Under the pieces are notes generated by a model. It saw only the letters and a list, made by a program, of their open reading frames with translations. It made no database searches and was not told the origin of the DNA. From assembly GCA_035455185.1 (NCBI GenBank), contig DATIFQ010000133.1, positions 1 to 24,953 on the forward strand: DNA of 24,953 bases, in the 5' to 3' direction. The stretch comes from JAEHDI01 sp035455185 (GTDB lineage: Bacteria > Acidobacteriota > Terriglobia > Bryobacterales > Bryobacteraceae). Shown piece after piece: positions 15,438 through 23,756 of the stretch (the first letter of the stretch is position 1; each line of letters opens with the position of its first letter). The position numbers were made by a program, and so were the translations under genes.

Positions 15438-18320
15438 ATGAAAGCTTACGCGTGGGTCGCAGTTTGCCTGGCGTCGGCTCTGTTCCTTTCTCCCGCTTCC
15501 TCGCAGCAGAGGAAACCGGTCCGAGTCTACTCGACGCTTCTCAATCCGCGCGAGCATCCCGACGACGGGCGCCGCCACGTACGCCCGCCGTCGTGGGAGA
15601 CGTTCGGCCATCGCACGCTCTTTACCGCTCTCCGTGGGTTTGAAGTCAAGGACGGAAGGCTCGTTCGCTACAAGGAGGAACTCGACAAGTACACGCGCGA
15701 GCACGAGCTTGCCGAGGTCATCTGGCCGTCCTACCCCATCCTGTTCGCGAACAACCTCGGCGACCTCGCCGATGAAATCCGCGACCGGAAGCTCTTCCTG
15801 TTCGACATATGGGGTTACGTGCCAGGCTCCGGACCCGGCGGCTACTGGCAACAATTCGAGCCGCCTCCCGGCGTCTTCCAGATGCTCGAATCGAAGCTCG
15901 GGGATCGCTGGCTCGGCATGGACGTGGGCGAGCAGGACGGCCGCTACATCGGCGGCTACGCTCCCCAGATGTATCCGGTCTCCGCCGGGCGCTTCGACCA
16001 GTATCTGAACTTCCACCGCCATTTCGAGCGCTTCACCAGCGACCTCGGCAACCGGATGGCGACGCTTGTCTCCCTCAACTTCGGGCACTACTTCTTGAAA
16101 GAGGGAATCTACACCCTGATCGGCGCCGAAACCGCCCAGGCGCTCCCGAATGGCCAGGTCTACTACTCGTTCATCCGCGGCGCCGGAAAGCAGTACGGCG
16201 TACCATGGTTCGGCAACGCTTCCGTCTGGAACCGCTGGGGCCACAAGACCTATTCCGACTCGGGCTCCGACTTCGGACCGACCAAGGGCACCAGTGTCAG
16301 CCTGCTCAAACGGTTGCTTTACAGCCACATCCTCTATAACTCCTTGCTGGTTGGCTTCGAAAGCGCGTGGTTCGATGGCGGAGGCAAGCTGACTCCCATC
16401 GGCCACGTGCAGGAATCGGCGAACAGGTGGGTGAAACAAAATGGCCAGCCGGGCGTGATGATGACGCCGATCGCGGTGATGGCCGACTTCTTCTCCGGCT
16501 GGTCGTTTCCCCGGCACCTTTACAGCCGGCACGTCTACCGCGTCTGGGGCAACCTGCCATACGAGTCCGGCGACCACCTGACCGACGGCGTCCTTGACAT
16601 GCTCTATCCGGGCTACCAGGATTCCTCGTACTTCCACGACGAACGCGGCTTCATCACACAGACTCCGTACGGCGACGCCGCCGATGCGCTGCTCAGCGAC
16701 GCTCCGGGTTGGCTGCTCGCGCGCTATCCCGTTGTGGTCGTGGCCGGCGAGTTGTCGGGCGACATCGAGACGCGCGACAAGCTTGAGGAGTACGTGCGGC
16801 AGGGCGGACATCTGGTAATCACCGCGGGCAACATTGCGAAGTGGAACGGTGGGATCGGCGGAGTAACGGCCGCCGGCCCAGCGCGCAGCTTCGCGCCGAA
16901 GCAGGCGCTTCAGGTTGCCGGCTCGCGGGTGGTGGAGGATCGGGCGTTCGAGGCCATCGGCTTACGCCTGCAGGCTGTGCACAAGGTGCTGGTCCGTTCC
17001 ACCGGCACCCTCGCCGCGGAAGTGCCCCTCGGCAGAGGCCGGCTCACCGCGCTGGGTAGCCTGTTCGGCGTCCCGAAGGAGGCCGTGATTCAGACTGTGC
17101 GCAATGAGATCGACAAGCCGCTCGCAAAGCCGTACCCGCTGTTGAAGCACGTGCGGATGATCCTCGACCGCGTGTTTCGCGAGCAGGTGCTTTTCGATGC
17201 CGGCGAGGGACTGAGCCTGATCGTATGCCGGAAAGAGGCGGGCGAATACACGCTCGGCATCACGAACAACTCGTGGCGCGAAAGGCCGTTCCACATCGTT
17301 TCGCACATCGGCAAGATCGAGTCGGTCAATGAGTTGCCGCTCGACCGGTCGGAATGGGGCGCCACGGGTCACGTGCCGGAAGGGGTGGATGCTTCCGCGC
17401 TTGGATCGAGCACAAACCGGACGATCGCCGGCGGCGACATTCGCGTGCTTCGCGTGCGCGTCCGGGATGAGAACGTCGAGGAGATTCGGCATGCCGCTCC
17501 GCCGCCGGGGCCGCGGGGACGGGCACTGCCGCTGCGCGGCGATGGTTCTATCCAGGAACAGATCCTGAGGCGGCCCTCTTTCTTCCAGCACTTCGACACC
17601 GCTGTGATTGATTGGCGGTATCTGAACAGCCGCGAGACTGAGGCTCTGAACAAGGAAGCACGCTGGCTCAAGCTCCAGGGACTCAAGGTGATCGTCGATC
17701 TGACCTCGGGTCTGAATCTCTACCCAGACCTGCGGATCATCGACAACATCGGCTCGGACTACGCGGCGAGCATGAGAGCGATCGACAGCGTGTTGTCGAA
17801 GATGCAGATCCTCGATTCGCGCGATTTGATTCTCTCACTGCACCGCGTACCGGAGAACAACTTCACCCGGGACGAGACCTGGGCTGGGTTCGAGAAGACC
17901 CTCCGGCGAATCTGCGGACAGGCGGAGTCGGCGCGGATTACCGTGCATTTGCGCATGGCGCCGGGCAAGCCGCCATCCGACCTGAAGGAGGCGGCCGCAT
18001 TTGTCGCGCGGGTCAATATGCCGAATCTGAAAATCGCTCCGAGTACGGCGATGCTTCTTGCGGCCAAAAATGGGCCGGAAGCGCTTTCCGCGGTGCCGCC
18101 GGAGAAGGTCGGGATGTGGCTTGTCGCCACGCCCGCCAGCGATATCGGAGGCAGCGTGTGGCAGTATCACGGACCGGTCGCCGGGAAGGATTTGGAAGCG
18201 CTGGTACGGCCTTTTCTGGCCGCCGCCCCCGGAGTCCCGCTGGTCCTCGATGCCGTCTACCCGGACCAGGACGCGGAATACCGTGACGCCCGCGCGCTTG
18301 ACCGGCTGGCGGGGAAGTAG
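15438..18320 (+). CDS. Exported three-part protein: glycosidase-like barrel, amidotransferase-like domain, xylose-isomerase-like barrel
   Basis: A 960-residue protein with a signal peptide (1-23). Residues about 25-420 look like a glycosidase TIM barrel (WLGMDVGEQDGRYIGGY, LLVGFESAWFDGGG; E165 and E308 are candidate acids). Residues about 425-550 resemble the amidotransferase-like fold of beta-galactosidase trimerisation domains (YPVVVVAGELSGDIETRDKL, YVRQGGHLVITAG). Residues about 560-690 are beta-rich. Residues about 705-945 look like a second barrel of the xylose isomerase-like/AP endonuclease-2 type (FFQHFDTAVIDWRYLNSRE, ITVHLRMAPGKP, MPNLKIAPSTAM). ATG 15438 is chosen over TTG 15435 because GGAGG lies 7 bases upstream. 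It is divergent from the 686-aa pair and convergent with the GH42-like gene. The domain calls are by pattern only; the exact family is not recognised and activity of either barrel is unproven. Confidence 0.85.
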   Translation: MKAYAWVAVCLASALFLSPASSQQRKPVRVYSTLLNPREHPDDGRRHVRPPSWETFGHRTLFTALRGFEVKDGRLVRYKEELDKYTREHELAEVIWPSYPILFANNLGDLADEIRDRKLFLFDIWGYVPGSGPGGYWQQFEPPPGVFQMLESKLGDRWLGMDVGEQDGRYIGGYAPQMYPVSAGRFDQYLNFHRHFERFTSDLGNRMATLVSLNFGHYFLKEGIYTLIGAETAQALPNGQVYYSFIRGAGKQYGVPWFGNASVWNRWGHKTYSDSGSDFGPTKGTSVSLLKRLLYSHILYNSLLVGFESAWFDGGGKLTPIGHVQESANRWVKQNGQPGVMMTPIAVMADFFSGWSFPRHLYSRHVYRVWGNLPYESGDHLTDGVLDMLYPGYQDSSYFHDERGFITQTPYGDAADALLSDAPGWLLARYPVVVVAGELSGDIETRDKLEEYVRQGGHLVITAGNIAKWNGGIGGVTAAGPARSFAPKQALQVAGSRVVEDRAFEAIGLRLQAVHKVLVRSTGTLAAEVPLGRGRLTALGSLFGVPKEAVIQTVRNEIDKPLAKPYPLLKHVRMILDRVFREQVLFDAGEGLSLIVCRKEAGEYTLGITNNSWRERPFHIVSHIGKIESVNELPLDRSEWGATGHVPEGVDASALGSSTNRTIAGGDIRVLRVRVRDENVEEIRHAAPPPGPRGRALPLRGDGSIQEQILRRPSFFQHFDTAVIDWRYLNSRETEALNKEARWLKLQGLKVIVDLTSGLNLYPDLRIIDNIGSDYAASMRAIDSVLSKMQILDSRDLILSLHRVPENNFTRDETWAGFEKTLRRICGQAESARITVHLRMAPGKPPSDLKEAAAFVARVNMPNLKIAPSTAMLLAAKNGPEALSAVPPEKVGMWLVATPASDIGGSVWQYHGPVAGKDLEALVRPFLAAAPGVPLVLDAVYPDQDAEYRDARALDRLAGK

Positions 18321-18336
18321 GTTGGCAGCGATCAGT

Positions 18337-18385
18337 CTTCAGCTCTCAGCAGTCAGCCAGCGAGGCTGATCGCTGAGAGCTGACA
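18337..18385. terminator. Large hairpin between convergent genes, built of GCTGA-type repeats
   Basis: Arms 18337-18358 and 18364-18385 are 22 bases long and pair except for a 2-base mismatch in the middle and one end mismatch, around a 5-base loop. The sequence consists of repeated GCTGA or TCAGC units, and the units continue to about 18325 and 18392. It sits between stop codons at 18320 and 18399, so it could end transcription from both sides, though it lacks a T-run. The simple repeat make-up also fits a dispersed extragenic repeat. Confidence 0.55.
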
Positions 18386-18398
18386 GCTGAAGGCTTCC

Positions 18399-19643
18399 CT
18401 ACTCCACCCGGAACAGGATGCCGGCGCCGGGGGCGAGCCAGTCCATCTCGCGTCCGAACTCTTCTTCGATGCCGGCGTAGTTGCAGATGCGGATCAGCTT
18501 TTTCCCCTGCTCCTTCAGCTCAATCGAGAATTGGAAGCTGTTGTTCAGGTCCTTGTTCACGATCATGAAGTAGGGGCGACCCTGCCCGTCCTCGAACTCG
18601 CCGATCAGGAAACGGCCCTGGATGGGTGGCTTCACGTAGCGCATCACCATCGGTACGCTTCGGATCAACTTGCTCTGCGAAAGCGGCTTGCCGAACTCAG
18701 GCACGTCCGGATAGTGGTATACGCCCGTGCTCTTGAGCTTCAGCATCGTCGGCGCGAGAGCGTGAATCTGGAGGTTGATCCGCCGCAGCGCGTCCCACGT
18801 CGCCGTCTTGTTGCCGAACTGGTCGACCGCGCCCAGCCGGTAGTTGCCGTTGTGCGGCGAGTAGTAAGTGAAGTACTGGATTCCGCGCCCGCCGTAGGCC
18901 AGCGTTGCGTACACCTGGAGGTTGAATGTCGCGTCCGACGGCTCCATGTAGTTGAAGTGAGCGTTCGCCAGGATGCAGTTCCAGAACGGCGTATTCGTTT
19001 CCTGTGAAATGCGGCGTACCGCCTCCAGGTTGTTGTAGAAGTACTCCAGCATCTCGCCGCCGACCACCGAGTAGTTGTCGTAGCTCAGGAACGGCTGGCC
19101 GATCGTGTCTACCAGCATCTTGGCGTAGGTGTCGTAGTCCGGCGTTCCCATCCGTTCCTTACTCACGCGGTACGGAAACAGGTTTACGTAGGGCCACTTG
19201 TCAGGCGCGGCCTCCTTGAGCATCTTCGAGACGCGTCCCATCGCCGGCATCAGCGAGGCGTGCGGCTCGTCTCGCAGGTAGTACCCGAGAACGGCTGGGT
19301 TAGAGGCGGTCGCCTTCACCACCTCGGCGACGTTCCTCCGAATCTCGGACTCGGACGGCATGTTCGCCCAGTCGTACCCGTTGACCCGTTTGTCGGAGAC
19401 AAAGCAGGACAGTCCGGCATCCTGGACCTTCCCTACGTCCTCCACTCGGCAAAAGCCGGATGCGTTCAGCCCGGCGTCTTTCATCAGGTTGAGCTGCGCC
19501 TGGTCGGACGGCGAACCTCCCCAGGCCATGATCGGGAAGGTCTTGGCGGCCACGCGCTCGGGGTTATGGAACTGCTGCTGGCCCGGCGCCGCCGCGGCCA
19601 GAAGAAACAGGCACACGATTACCGTTGAGATTGTGCGAATCAT
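18399..19643 (-). CDS. Exported GH42-like (beta-galactosidase-type) protein
   Basis: A 414-residue protein with a signal peptide (1-21, ending APGQ). The barrel (about 35-300) carries LGYYLRDEPHASLMP, where E126 of D-E-P fits the acid/base Glu at the end of strand 4 in clan GH-A families such as GH42. Later strands include FLSYDNYSV, PFWNCILANAHF and TLAYGGRGIQYFTYY. The usual nucleophile Glu is not obvious, so activity is uncertain. The C-terminal part (about 320-414) is a beta domain (GRPYFMIVNKDLNNS). It is shorter than full GH42 enzymes (about 650-700 residues) and lacks the amidotransferase-like domain. GGAG lies 6 bases before the ATG. It is the second gene of an operon, 21 bases after the DUF5107-TPR gene. 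Confidence 0.85.
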   Translation of the reverse strand: MIRTISTVIVCLFLLAAAAPGQQQFHNPERVAAKTFPIMAWGGSPSDQAQLNLMKDAGLNASGFCRVEDVGKVQDAGLSCFVSDKRVNGYDWANMPSESEIRRNVAEVVKATASNPAVLGYYLRDEPHASLMPAMGRVSKMLKEAAPDKWPYVNLFPYRVSKERMGTPDYDTYAKMLVDTIGQPFLSYDNYSVVGGEMLEYFYNNLEAVRRISQETNTPFWNCILANAHFNYMEPSDATFNLQVYATLAYGGRGIQYFTYYSPHNGNYRLGAVDQFGNKTATWDALRRINLQIHALAPTMLKLKSTGVYHYPDVPEFGKPLSQSKLIRSVPMVMRYVKPPIQGRFLIGEFEDGQGRPYFMIVNKDLNNSFQFSIELKEQGKKLIRICNYAGIEEEFGREMDWLAPGAGILFRVE

Positions 19644-19664
19644 GATGTTCTCCGTGTTTTTGAG

Positions 19665-22600
19665 TTACTGGTGCGCGCCCGCGAATTCAATCTGCGCCTC
19701 TCGCAGCGATAGGCGCGCCACCATCGCGTCCATCCCGATGGCCTTCTGCCGCGCCGCGGCCGCCCCTTGGGTGTCGCCTTTCTCTTCGAGTACGAGCGAC
19801 AAGAGATAATAACCGATCGTCTCCGGCAGGCCACGATATTCGTACTTGCCGGACGTCCGTTCCCGCGCCTCCGCTTCGAGCTTGCCTAGCAGTGCTTTGT
19901 ATTCGCCGGTCTGCCCGAGCGTCTTGTTCGCGAGCATCTGGTAGTACATGCCGAGATGCGCCTTGCCGTACTTCTCGTCGAGGATCTTCTTCAGGTGCTG
20001 CTGGGCCGTGTCCCGCCTGCCCATCGCCTGGTAGACGCGCGCCAGGTCCCAATTGACGTGGGCCTGGAAGTCCGGCGTCCGCGCGGCCACCTCGAGGTTC
20101 TTCGGATACTCGCCCGCCTGCTGATAGTGTGCTAGCGCCGTCTGGTAATCCTTCCGGTCGAACGCGGCGTCGCCGAGCTGCTTGTTGACCTCGACCCAAG
20201 CGTAGTGGATTTCGTACTTGCCCTCCCAGCTATGGAAGTGGTGGTTCTTCAGCACGTCGTAGACTGCCTTCAGGTTTTCCGTGCCGCCCTGTTTGAGCCG
20301 TAAGTCGATCAGCGTCGAGATCAGGTCGTCGCGGGAGTTCACGGTCTTCGGGTGCTTCATGAACAGTGCGTATCTCTCCGCCTCGGACACCTTGATCTGC
20401 TGGGCGACGTCATCGAGTTCCAGCAGGATCCGGCCGTCCGTCGCGTCGACCGCGAACGCCTTCTGGTAGGCCTCGTAAGACGCCTGCATGTCCTTCTTCA
20501 GATACCGCTGCCCATAGGCGACATTGCGCTGGGCGAGCGGTGACTGCGGGTTCAACTGGACCGCTTTCTGCCAGTCGGCAAACCCCTCCTCTCGTTGCCC
20601 ACTGCCGTAGAGCAGGTTGCCGAGGAACAGGCGGGCGTTGGCGTCGTCCGGGTAGGCCCGGATGGCTGCTTCGAGCGCCGCCTTCTCCTCCAACCGGTGC
20701 GGGAAAACGTTGATCGGCGATCCTTTGCGGGCGACGGCATAGAACTGCGCCGCCGTTGTTTTGTCACCGGTCAGCTCCTTGAAGTAGCCCCGGAAGTAGC
20801 TCACCAGCGGGCTGATCCGCGTGACGTCTTTGCCCTCCGCATAGCGCGCGAGCACGTCGTCGGCATCCACGAACTGACCGGCTCCGGCATAGGCAGCCGC
20901 CAGCTCGAGATAGTTCTGCACGGCGTCACGCATGTATCCGCTCCAGATTGAACCCCACGGATCGGCTGCTTTGCCAGTGTTCTTCACCGCGAGCGTCTTC
21001 TCGTATCCGCCCATGAAGTTCATCGCGTCAAGATCGAGCGCCTTTTCCGCCGCCGTCAGGGCCCGCTTGTGATCGCCGAGATGCCGGTAGGCCGCGGCCT
21101 TCAGAGCCGGAATGTCGGCGAACTTGTCATTCTGTTTCCCGGCTTCGTCGAGCTTGGCAATCGCCTCGCGGTAATTGCCGTCGAGCATGTCGATCTTGGC
21201 GAGATTCAGGTATGCGGGCACGAAATACTCGTAGCCGTAAATCGCGCGGTAGAACTGGTCGTAGGCTTCCTTGAACTTCCGCAGACCCGACAGCGCCAGG
21301 CCCTTGCCGTAGTAGAGTCGAGCGTTGTCGCTGTCGCGCTCCAGCGCTGTGTTCAAGTACGTGAGCGCCTCGTTCCATTTCCCCTGCTTCAGGGCCAGGA
21401 AGCCCATCTCGGCGTTGACGCGCGAATCCTTCGGATCCCGGCTCAGCGCTTCGTTGTAGTACACCAGCGCCTCGTTCGTCCGGCGGAACCGGTCAAGCCA
21501 TTCGCCGGCGTGATACAGTTCGTCCGGGTTCATTTTCTTCGGATCGCCCGGATCCGTCTGGCCTGGCGGCAGGTCCACCTTCTGCGGCGGCTTCTGCTGG
21601 AGTTCGATGGCCAGTTTGCCCTTTGCGTCGTACACCGCCAGGTGCAGGTCGTAAACCGTCGCGCCGCCAGCCGGCACTTCCACCGTGTATGGCTTGTCCG
21701 GCGAAATCGTGGCTGCCGCTTCGCTCAACACCTTGCCTGTCTTGGTGTCCTTCAACACCACCTTGCAGTTCGAAAAGACTCCCGTAGCGTTGACGCCGCC
21801 GAAGGCTTTGCCGTCTTTCAAGTCGGTGTTCACAGCAAAATCCTTGCTCGCGTTGCGATAGCCGCGGAGGTCGCGCACCGGATACCAGTAGTCGTGCGCC
21901 GTCTTCACTTCATACGCGCCCATCCAGTGGTAGTCGGGCTGGTTGTCGCTCCAGACGCCCGCCTGTGGCTCGTAGTATGGCCCGGAGCCGTCGGAGAGGA
22001 TGTCGTCCCAGATGCGGCCGGAGGGGCCGGAACCCCACGTCCAGAGTTTCTTCCCGAGCACGATGTGATGGTTGCCGACGTGCACCATGCCGGCCTGCTT
22101 CTGGTGGTCATAGGTTCCGAACCACTCCGACGGGTTGTTGAACGCGAAGAAGCTGCTCGCGTTCGGCACATTCTTCCACCACGTCAGGTCCACGCCGTTG
22201 TGAACCGGCCAGTTCCAGAACTCGTGCTTGCTGTGGCCCGTCACCATGTCACCCGGATACTGCGCCTGCACGGGATCGCCCGCGTAGGTCGCGGCGGTGG
22301 CCCAGAACTGGAAGGAGTGCTTGTGCTGTGTCGGGTTGATGAAGACGTAGTCCGCCTTGATATAGCTACGGCCCGGGTACACCGTCATCCCGACAAGCCA
22401 GCGCATCCGGAAGATCGGCTCCGTCTCTCCGACCCAAACCGTCGCGCTGCCGTCCGCGTTCTTCACAATTCGGTGGTCGGTGGGCATGAAGCAGGACGGA
22501 CGGTGGCCGTGCGGGAAGTTCCACTCGATGCCGCCGGAGATCCACGCGCCAGTCATGCTGATCAGGCCGGGCTTAACGGTCTTCTGCCAGTAGAAGAACT

Positions 22601-22916
22601 CGAAGCCGTTGGTTTTATCCAACGCCCCATGCAGGCGCCCGCCGATCTCCGGCAGCACCAGCACCTTGATGTACTCGTTCTCGAGGTAGACCGCGGTGTA
22701 CGCTTTGTCGACCTTGTTGTTGGTCAGCGTCTCCTGCAAGGGATACGGGTAGATATCCCGCCCGCCGTCGAGGAATACCGGGTGCTTCTGCGGTGGTCCG
22801 ATCTCCCAGGTGGGCATGGTGAGTTTTTCCTCCCAAGCCTTTACCTGGCCGAACGCGTGCGCGCCGGTCGCCAGTAGATACAATGTCAGTGCGAAGGTTA
22901 AGAAGATTCTGCTCAT
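19665..22916 (-). CDS. Exported DUF5107 domain protein with long TPR region
   Basis: A 1083-residue protein with a signal peptide (1-24, ending AFGQ). Residues about 45-345 match the DUF5107 type of galactose-mutarotase-like beta-sandwich (YLENEYIKVLVLPEIGGRLH, GGIEWNFPHGHRP, WVGETEP, GSGPSGRIWDD). A short beta domain (about 360-445) follows, then TPR repeats from about 463 to the end (for example EALVYYNEALSRDPKDSRVN). Members are thought to act on or bind sugars; the TPR part probably mediates assembly. ATG 22916 is chosen: GGAG lies 8 bases upstream, the signal peptide begins here, and the earlier in-frame GTG 22958 falls inside the likely promoter. It is cotranscribed with the GH42-like gene. 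Catalytic role unproven. Confidence 0.88.
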   Translation of the reverse strand: MSRIFLTFALTLYLLATGAHAFGQVKAWEEKLTMPTWEIGPPQKHPVFLDGGRDIYPYPLQETLTNNKVDKAYTAVYLENEYIKVLVLPEIGGRLHGALDKTNGFEFFYWQKTVKPGLISMTGAWISGGIEWNFPHGHRPSCFMPTDHRIVKNADGSATVWVGETEPIFRMRWLVGMTVYPGRSYIKADYVFINPTQHKHSFQFWATAATYAGDPVQAQYPGDMVTGHSKHEFWNWPVHNGVDLTWWKNVPNASSFFAFNNPSEWFGTYDHQKQAGMVHVGNHHIVLGKKLWTWGSGPSGRIWDDILSDGSGPYYEPQAGVWSDNQPDYHWMGAYEVKTAHDYWYPVRDLRGYRNASKDFAVNTDLKDGKAFGGVNATGVFSNCKVVLKDTKTGKVLSEAAATISPDKPYTVEVPAGGATVYDLHLAVYDAKGKLAIELQQKPPQKVDLPPGQTDPGDPKKMNPDELYHAGEWLDRFRRTNEALVYYNEALSRDPKDSRVNAEMGFLALKQGKWNEALTYLNTALERDSDNARLYYGKGLALSGLRKFKEAYDQFYRAIYGYEYFVPAYLNLAKIDMLDGNYREAIAKLDEAGKQNDKFADIPALKAAAYRHLGDHKRALTAAEKALDLDAMNFMGGYEKTLAVKNTGKAADPWGSIWSGYMRDAVQNYLELAAAYAGAGQFVDADDVLARYAEGKDVTRISPLVSYFRGYFKELTGDKTTAAQFYAVARKGSPINVFPHRLEEKAALEAAIRAYPDDANARLFLGNLLYGSGQREEGFADWQKAVQLNPQSPLAQRNVAYGQRYLKKDMQASYEAYQKAFAVDATDGRILLELDDVAQQIKVSEAERYALFMKHPKTVNSRDDLISTLIDLRLKQGGTENLKAVYDVLKNHHFHSWEGKYEIHYAWVEVNKQLGDAAFDRKDYQTALAHYQQAGEYPKNLEVAARTPDFQAHVNWDLARVYQAMGRRDTAQQHLKKILDEKYGKAHLGMYYQMLANKTLGQTGEYKALLGKLEAEARERTSGKYEYRGLPETIGYYLLSLVLEEKGDTQGAAAARQKAIGMDAMVARLSLREAQIEFAGAHQ

Positions 22917-22930
22917 GGATGTGCTCCGGA

Positions 22931-22952
22931 GGACGCTGTCTCTCCCGCGTCC
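22931..22952 (-). promoter_or_regulatory. Leader inverted repeat of the DUF5107-TPR operon
   Basis: GGACGC (22931-22936) and GCGTCC (22947-22952) form a perfect 6-base inverted repeat with a 10-base loop, at the predicted 5' end of the transcript and just ahead of the GGAG ribosome site, itself within CTCCGGAG. It could stabilise the RNA or be an operator. Confidence 0.35.
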
Positions 22953-22958
22953 GACCAC

Positions 22959-22964
22959 AGTATA
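22959..22964 (-). promoter_or_regulatory. Candidate extended -10 promoter element of the DUF5107-TPR operon
   Basis: The minus strand reads TGATATACT, an extended -10 (TGn plus TATACT), about 43 bases before ATG 22916. The -35 is poor. The region between the divergent starts at 22916 and 22992 is only 75 bp, so it must carry both promoters. Confidence 0.35.
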
Positions 22965-22991
22965 TCAGCACCTGGAGGAATTCCTGCCCGA

Positions 22992-23708
22992 GTGAAATCC
23001 GCTCTCCGGCGCCGGCCCCGAAAGACTCAATCCGGCACGAAATCGAGACTTCTCAGACGAATTGCGCGGTGGCTGTCGATCGGTCTCGTTGCCTTCATCG
23101 GACTCTGCGGCTTGAGCCTGCTGCTCATGCGGTGGATCGACCCGCCGTTCACCGCCGTTCACGCCGAACGCCGGATCGAGTCCCTTTTCCGAAAGGGTCG
23201 CTACCAGAAACGCTACCGGTTTGTCCCGCTGCGGCGGATTTCGGTTCCCTTGCAACATGCGGTGATCGCCGCCGAAGACGGGCGGTTCTATCAGCACTGG
23301 GGTCTTGACGTGCTGGAGATGAAGAAGGTCGTCGAAGACGATTGGACGCGAGGCCGGATGCGAGGCGGTTCTACGATCACCCAACAGCTCGTCAAGAACC
23401 TCTTCCTCACGACGCGCGGATCCGTAATTCGAAAAGGATTTGAATTCGTTCTCGCACCGCTGGCCGAAGTGCTGCTGCCGAAGGACCGCATTCTCGAGCT
23501 CTATTTGAATGTGATCGAGTGGGGACCCGGTGTCTATGGCGCGGAGGCCGCCGCGCGGCAGTACTACGCGACATCCGCGGTCGCGATCGGCCGGGAGCAG
23601 GCGGCGCGGCTAGCGGCCATCATTCCATCTCCACTTCGGAGACGGCCCGGGCGGATGGACGACTACAGCTCCGAGATTCTGGAGCGCATGAGCCGGATGG
23701 GCTGGTAG
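22992..23708 (+). CDS. mtgA: Monofunctional peptidoglycan glycosyltransferase (GT51)
   Basis: Polymerises lipid II into glycan strands at the outer face of the inner membrane. The 238-residue length is typical of MtgA. A basic N-terminus is followed by one membrane helix (about 28-47), then the GT51 domain. Motifs present: AAEDGRFYQHWG with catalytic Glu95, RGGSTITQQLVKNLFL (124-139), RKGFE (second Glu, E151), and ILELYLNVIEWGPGVYGAEAAA (167-188, split here only for naming). There is no transpeptidase domain. The start is GTG 22992, with GGAGG about 12 bases upstream, rather long, but the membrane helix requires a start close to here. It diverges from the DUF5107 gene across 75 bp and converges on the deacylase-like gene. 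It is probably a housekeeping cell-wall gene unrelated to the glycan locus. Confidence 0.93.
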   Translation: MKSALRRRPRKTQSGTKSRLLRRIARWLSIGLVAFIGLCGLSLLLMRWIDPPFTAVHAERRIESLFRKGRYQKRYRFVPLRRISVPLQHAVIAAEDGRFYQHWGLDVLEMKKVVEDDWTRGRMRGGSTITQQLVKNLFLTTRGSVIRKGFEFVLAPLAEVLLPKDRILELYLNVIEWGPGVYGAEAAARQYYATSAVAIGREQAARLAAIIPSPLRRRPGRMDDYSSEILERMSRMGW

Positions 23709-23756
23709 CCCGTTCAGGGTGGCTGGGGCGCCGCTCCCTCACGGGTCGCGGTTCCT

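Noticed and set aside
15348..16811. In-frame upstream extension of paralogue B to a 1174-aa protein
   Set aside because: The extension is antisense to the well-supported 960-aa gene and crosses the promoter. ATG 15347 has a ribosome site and a signal peptide, and gives paralogue A's exact length.
21069..22877. 602-codon open frame on the plus strand
   Set aside because: Fully antisense to the DUF5107-TPR gene. It is a product of high GC codon use, with Arg/Val/His-rich low-complexity composition and no recognisable motif.
22917..22958. GTG 22958 as start of the DUF5107-TPR gene
   Set aside because: It lies in the candidate promoter/start-site region and would put a charged stretch before the signal peptide.
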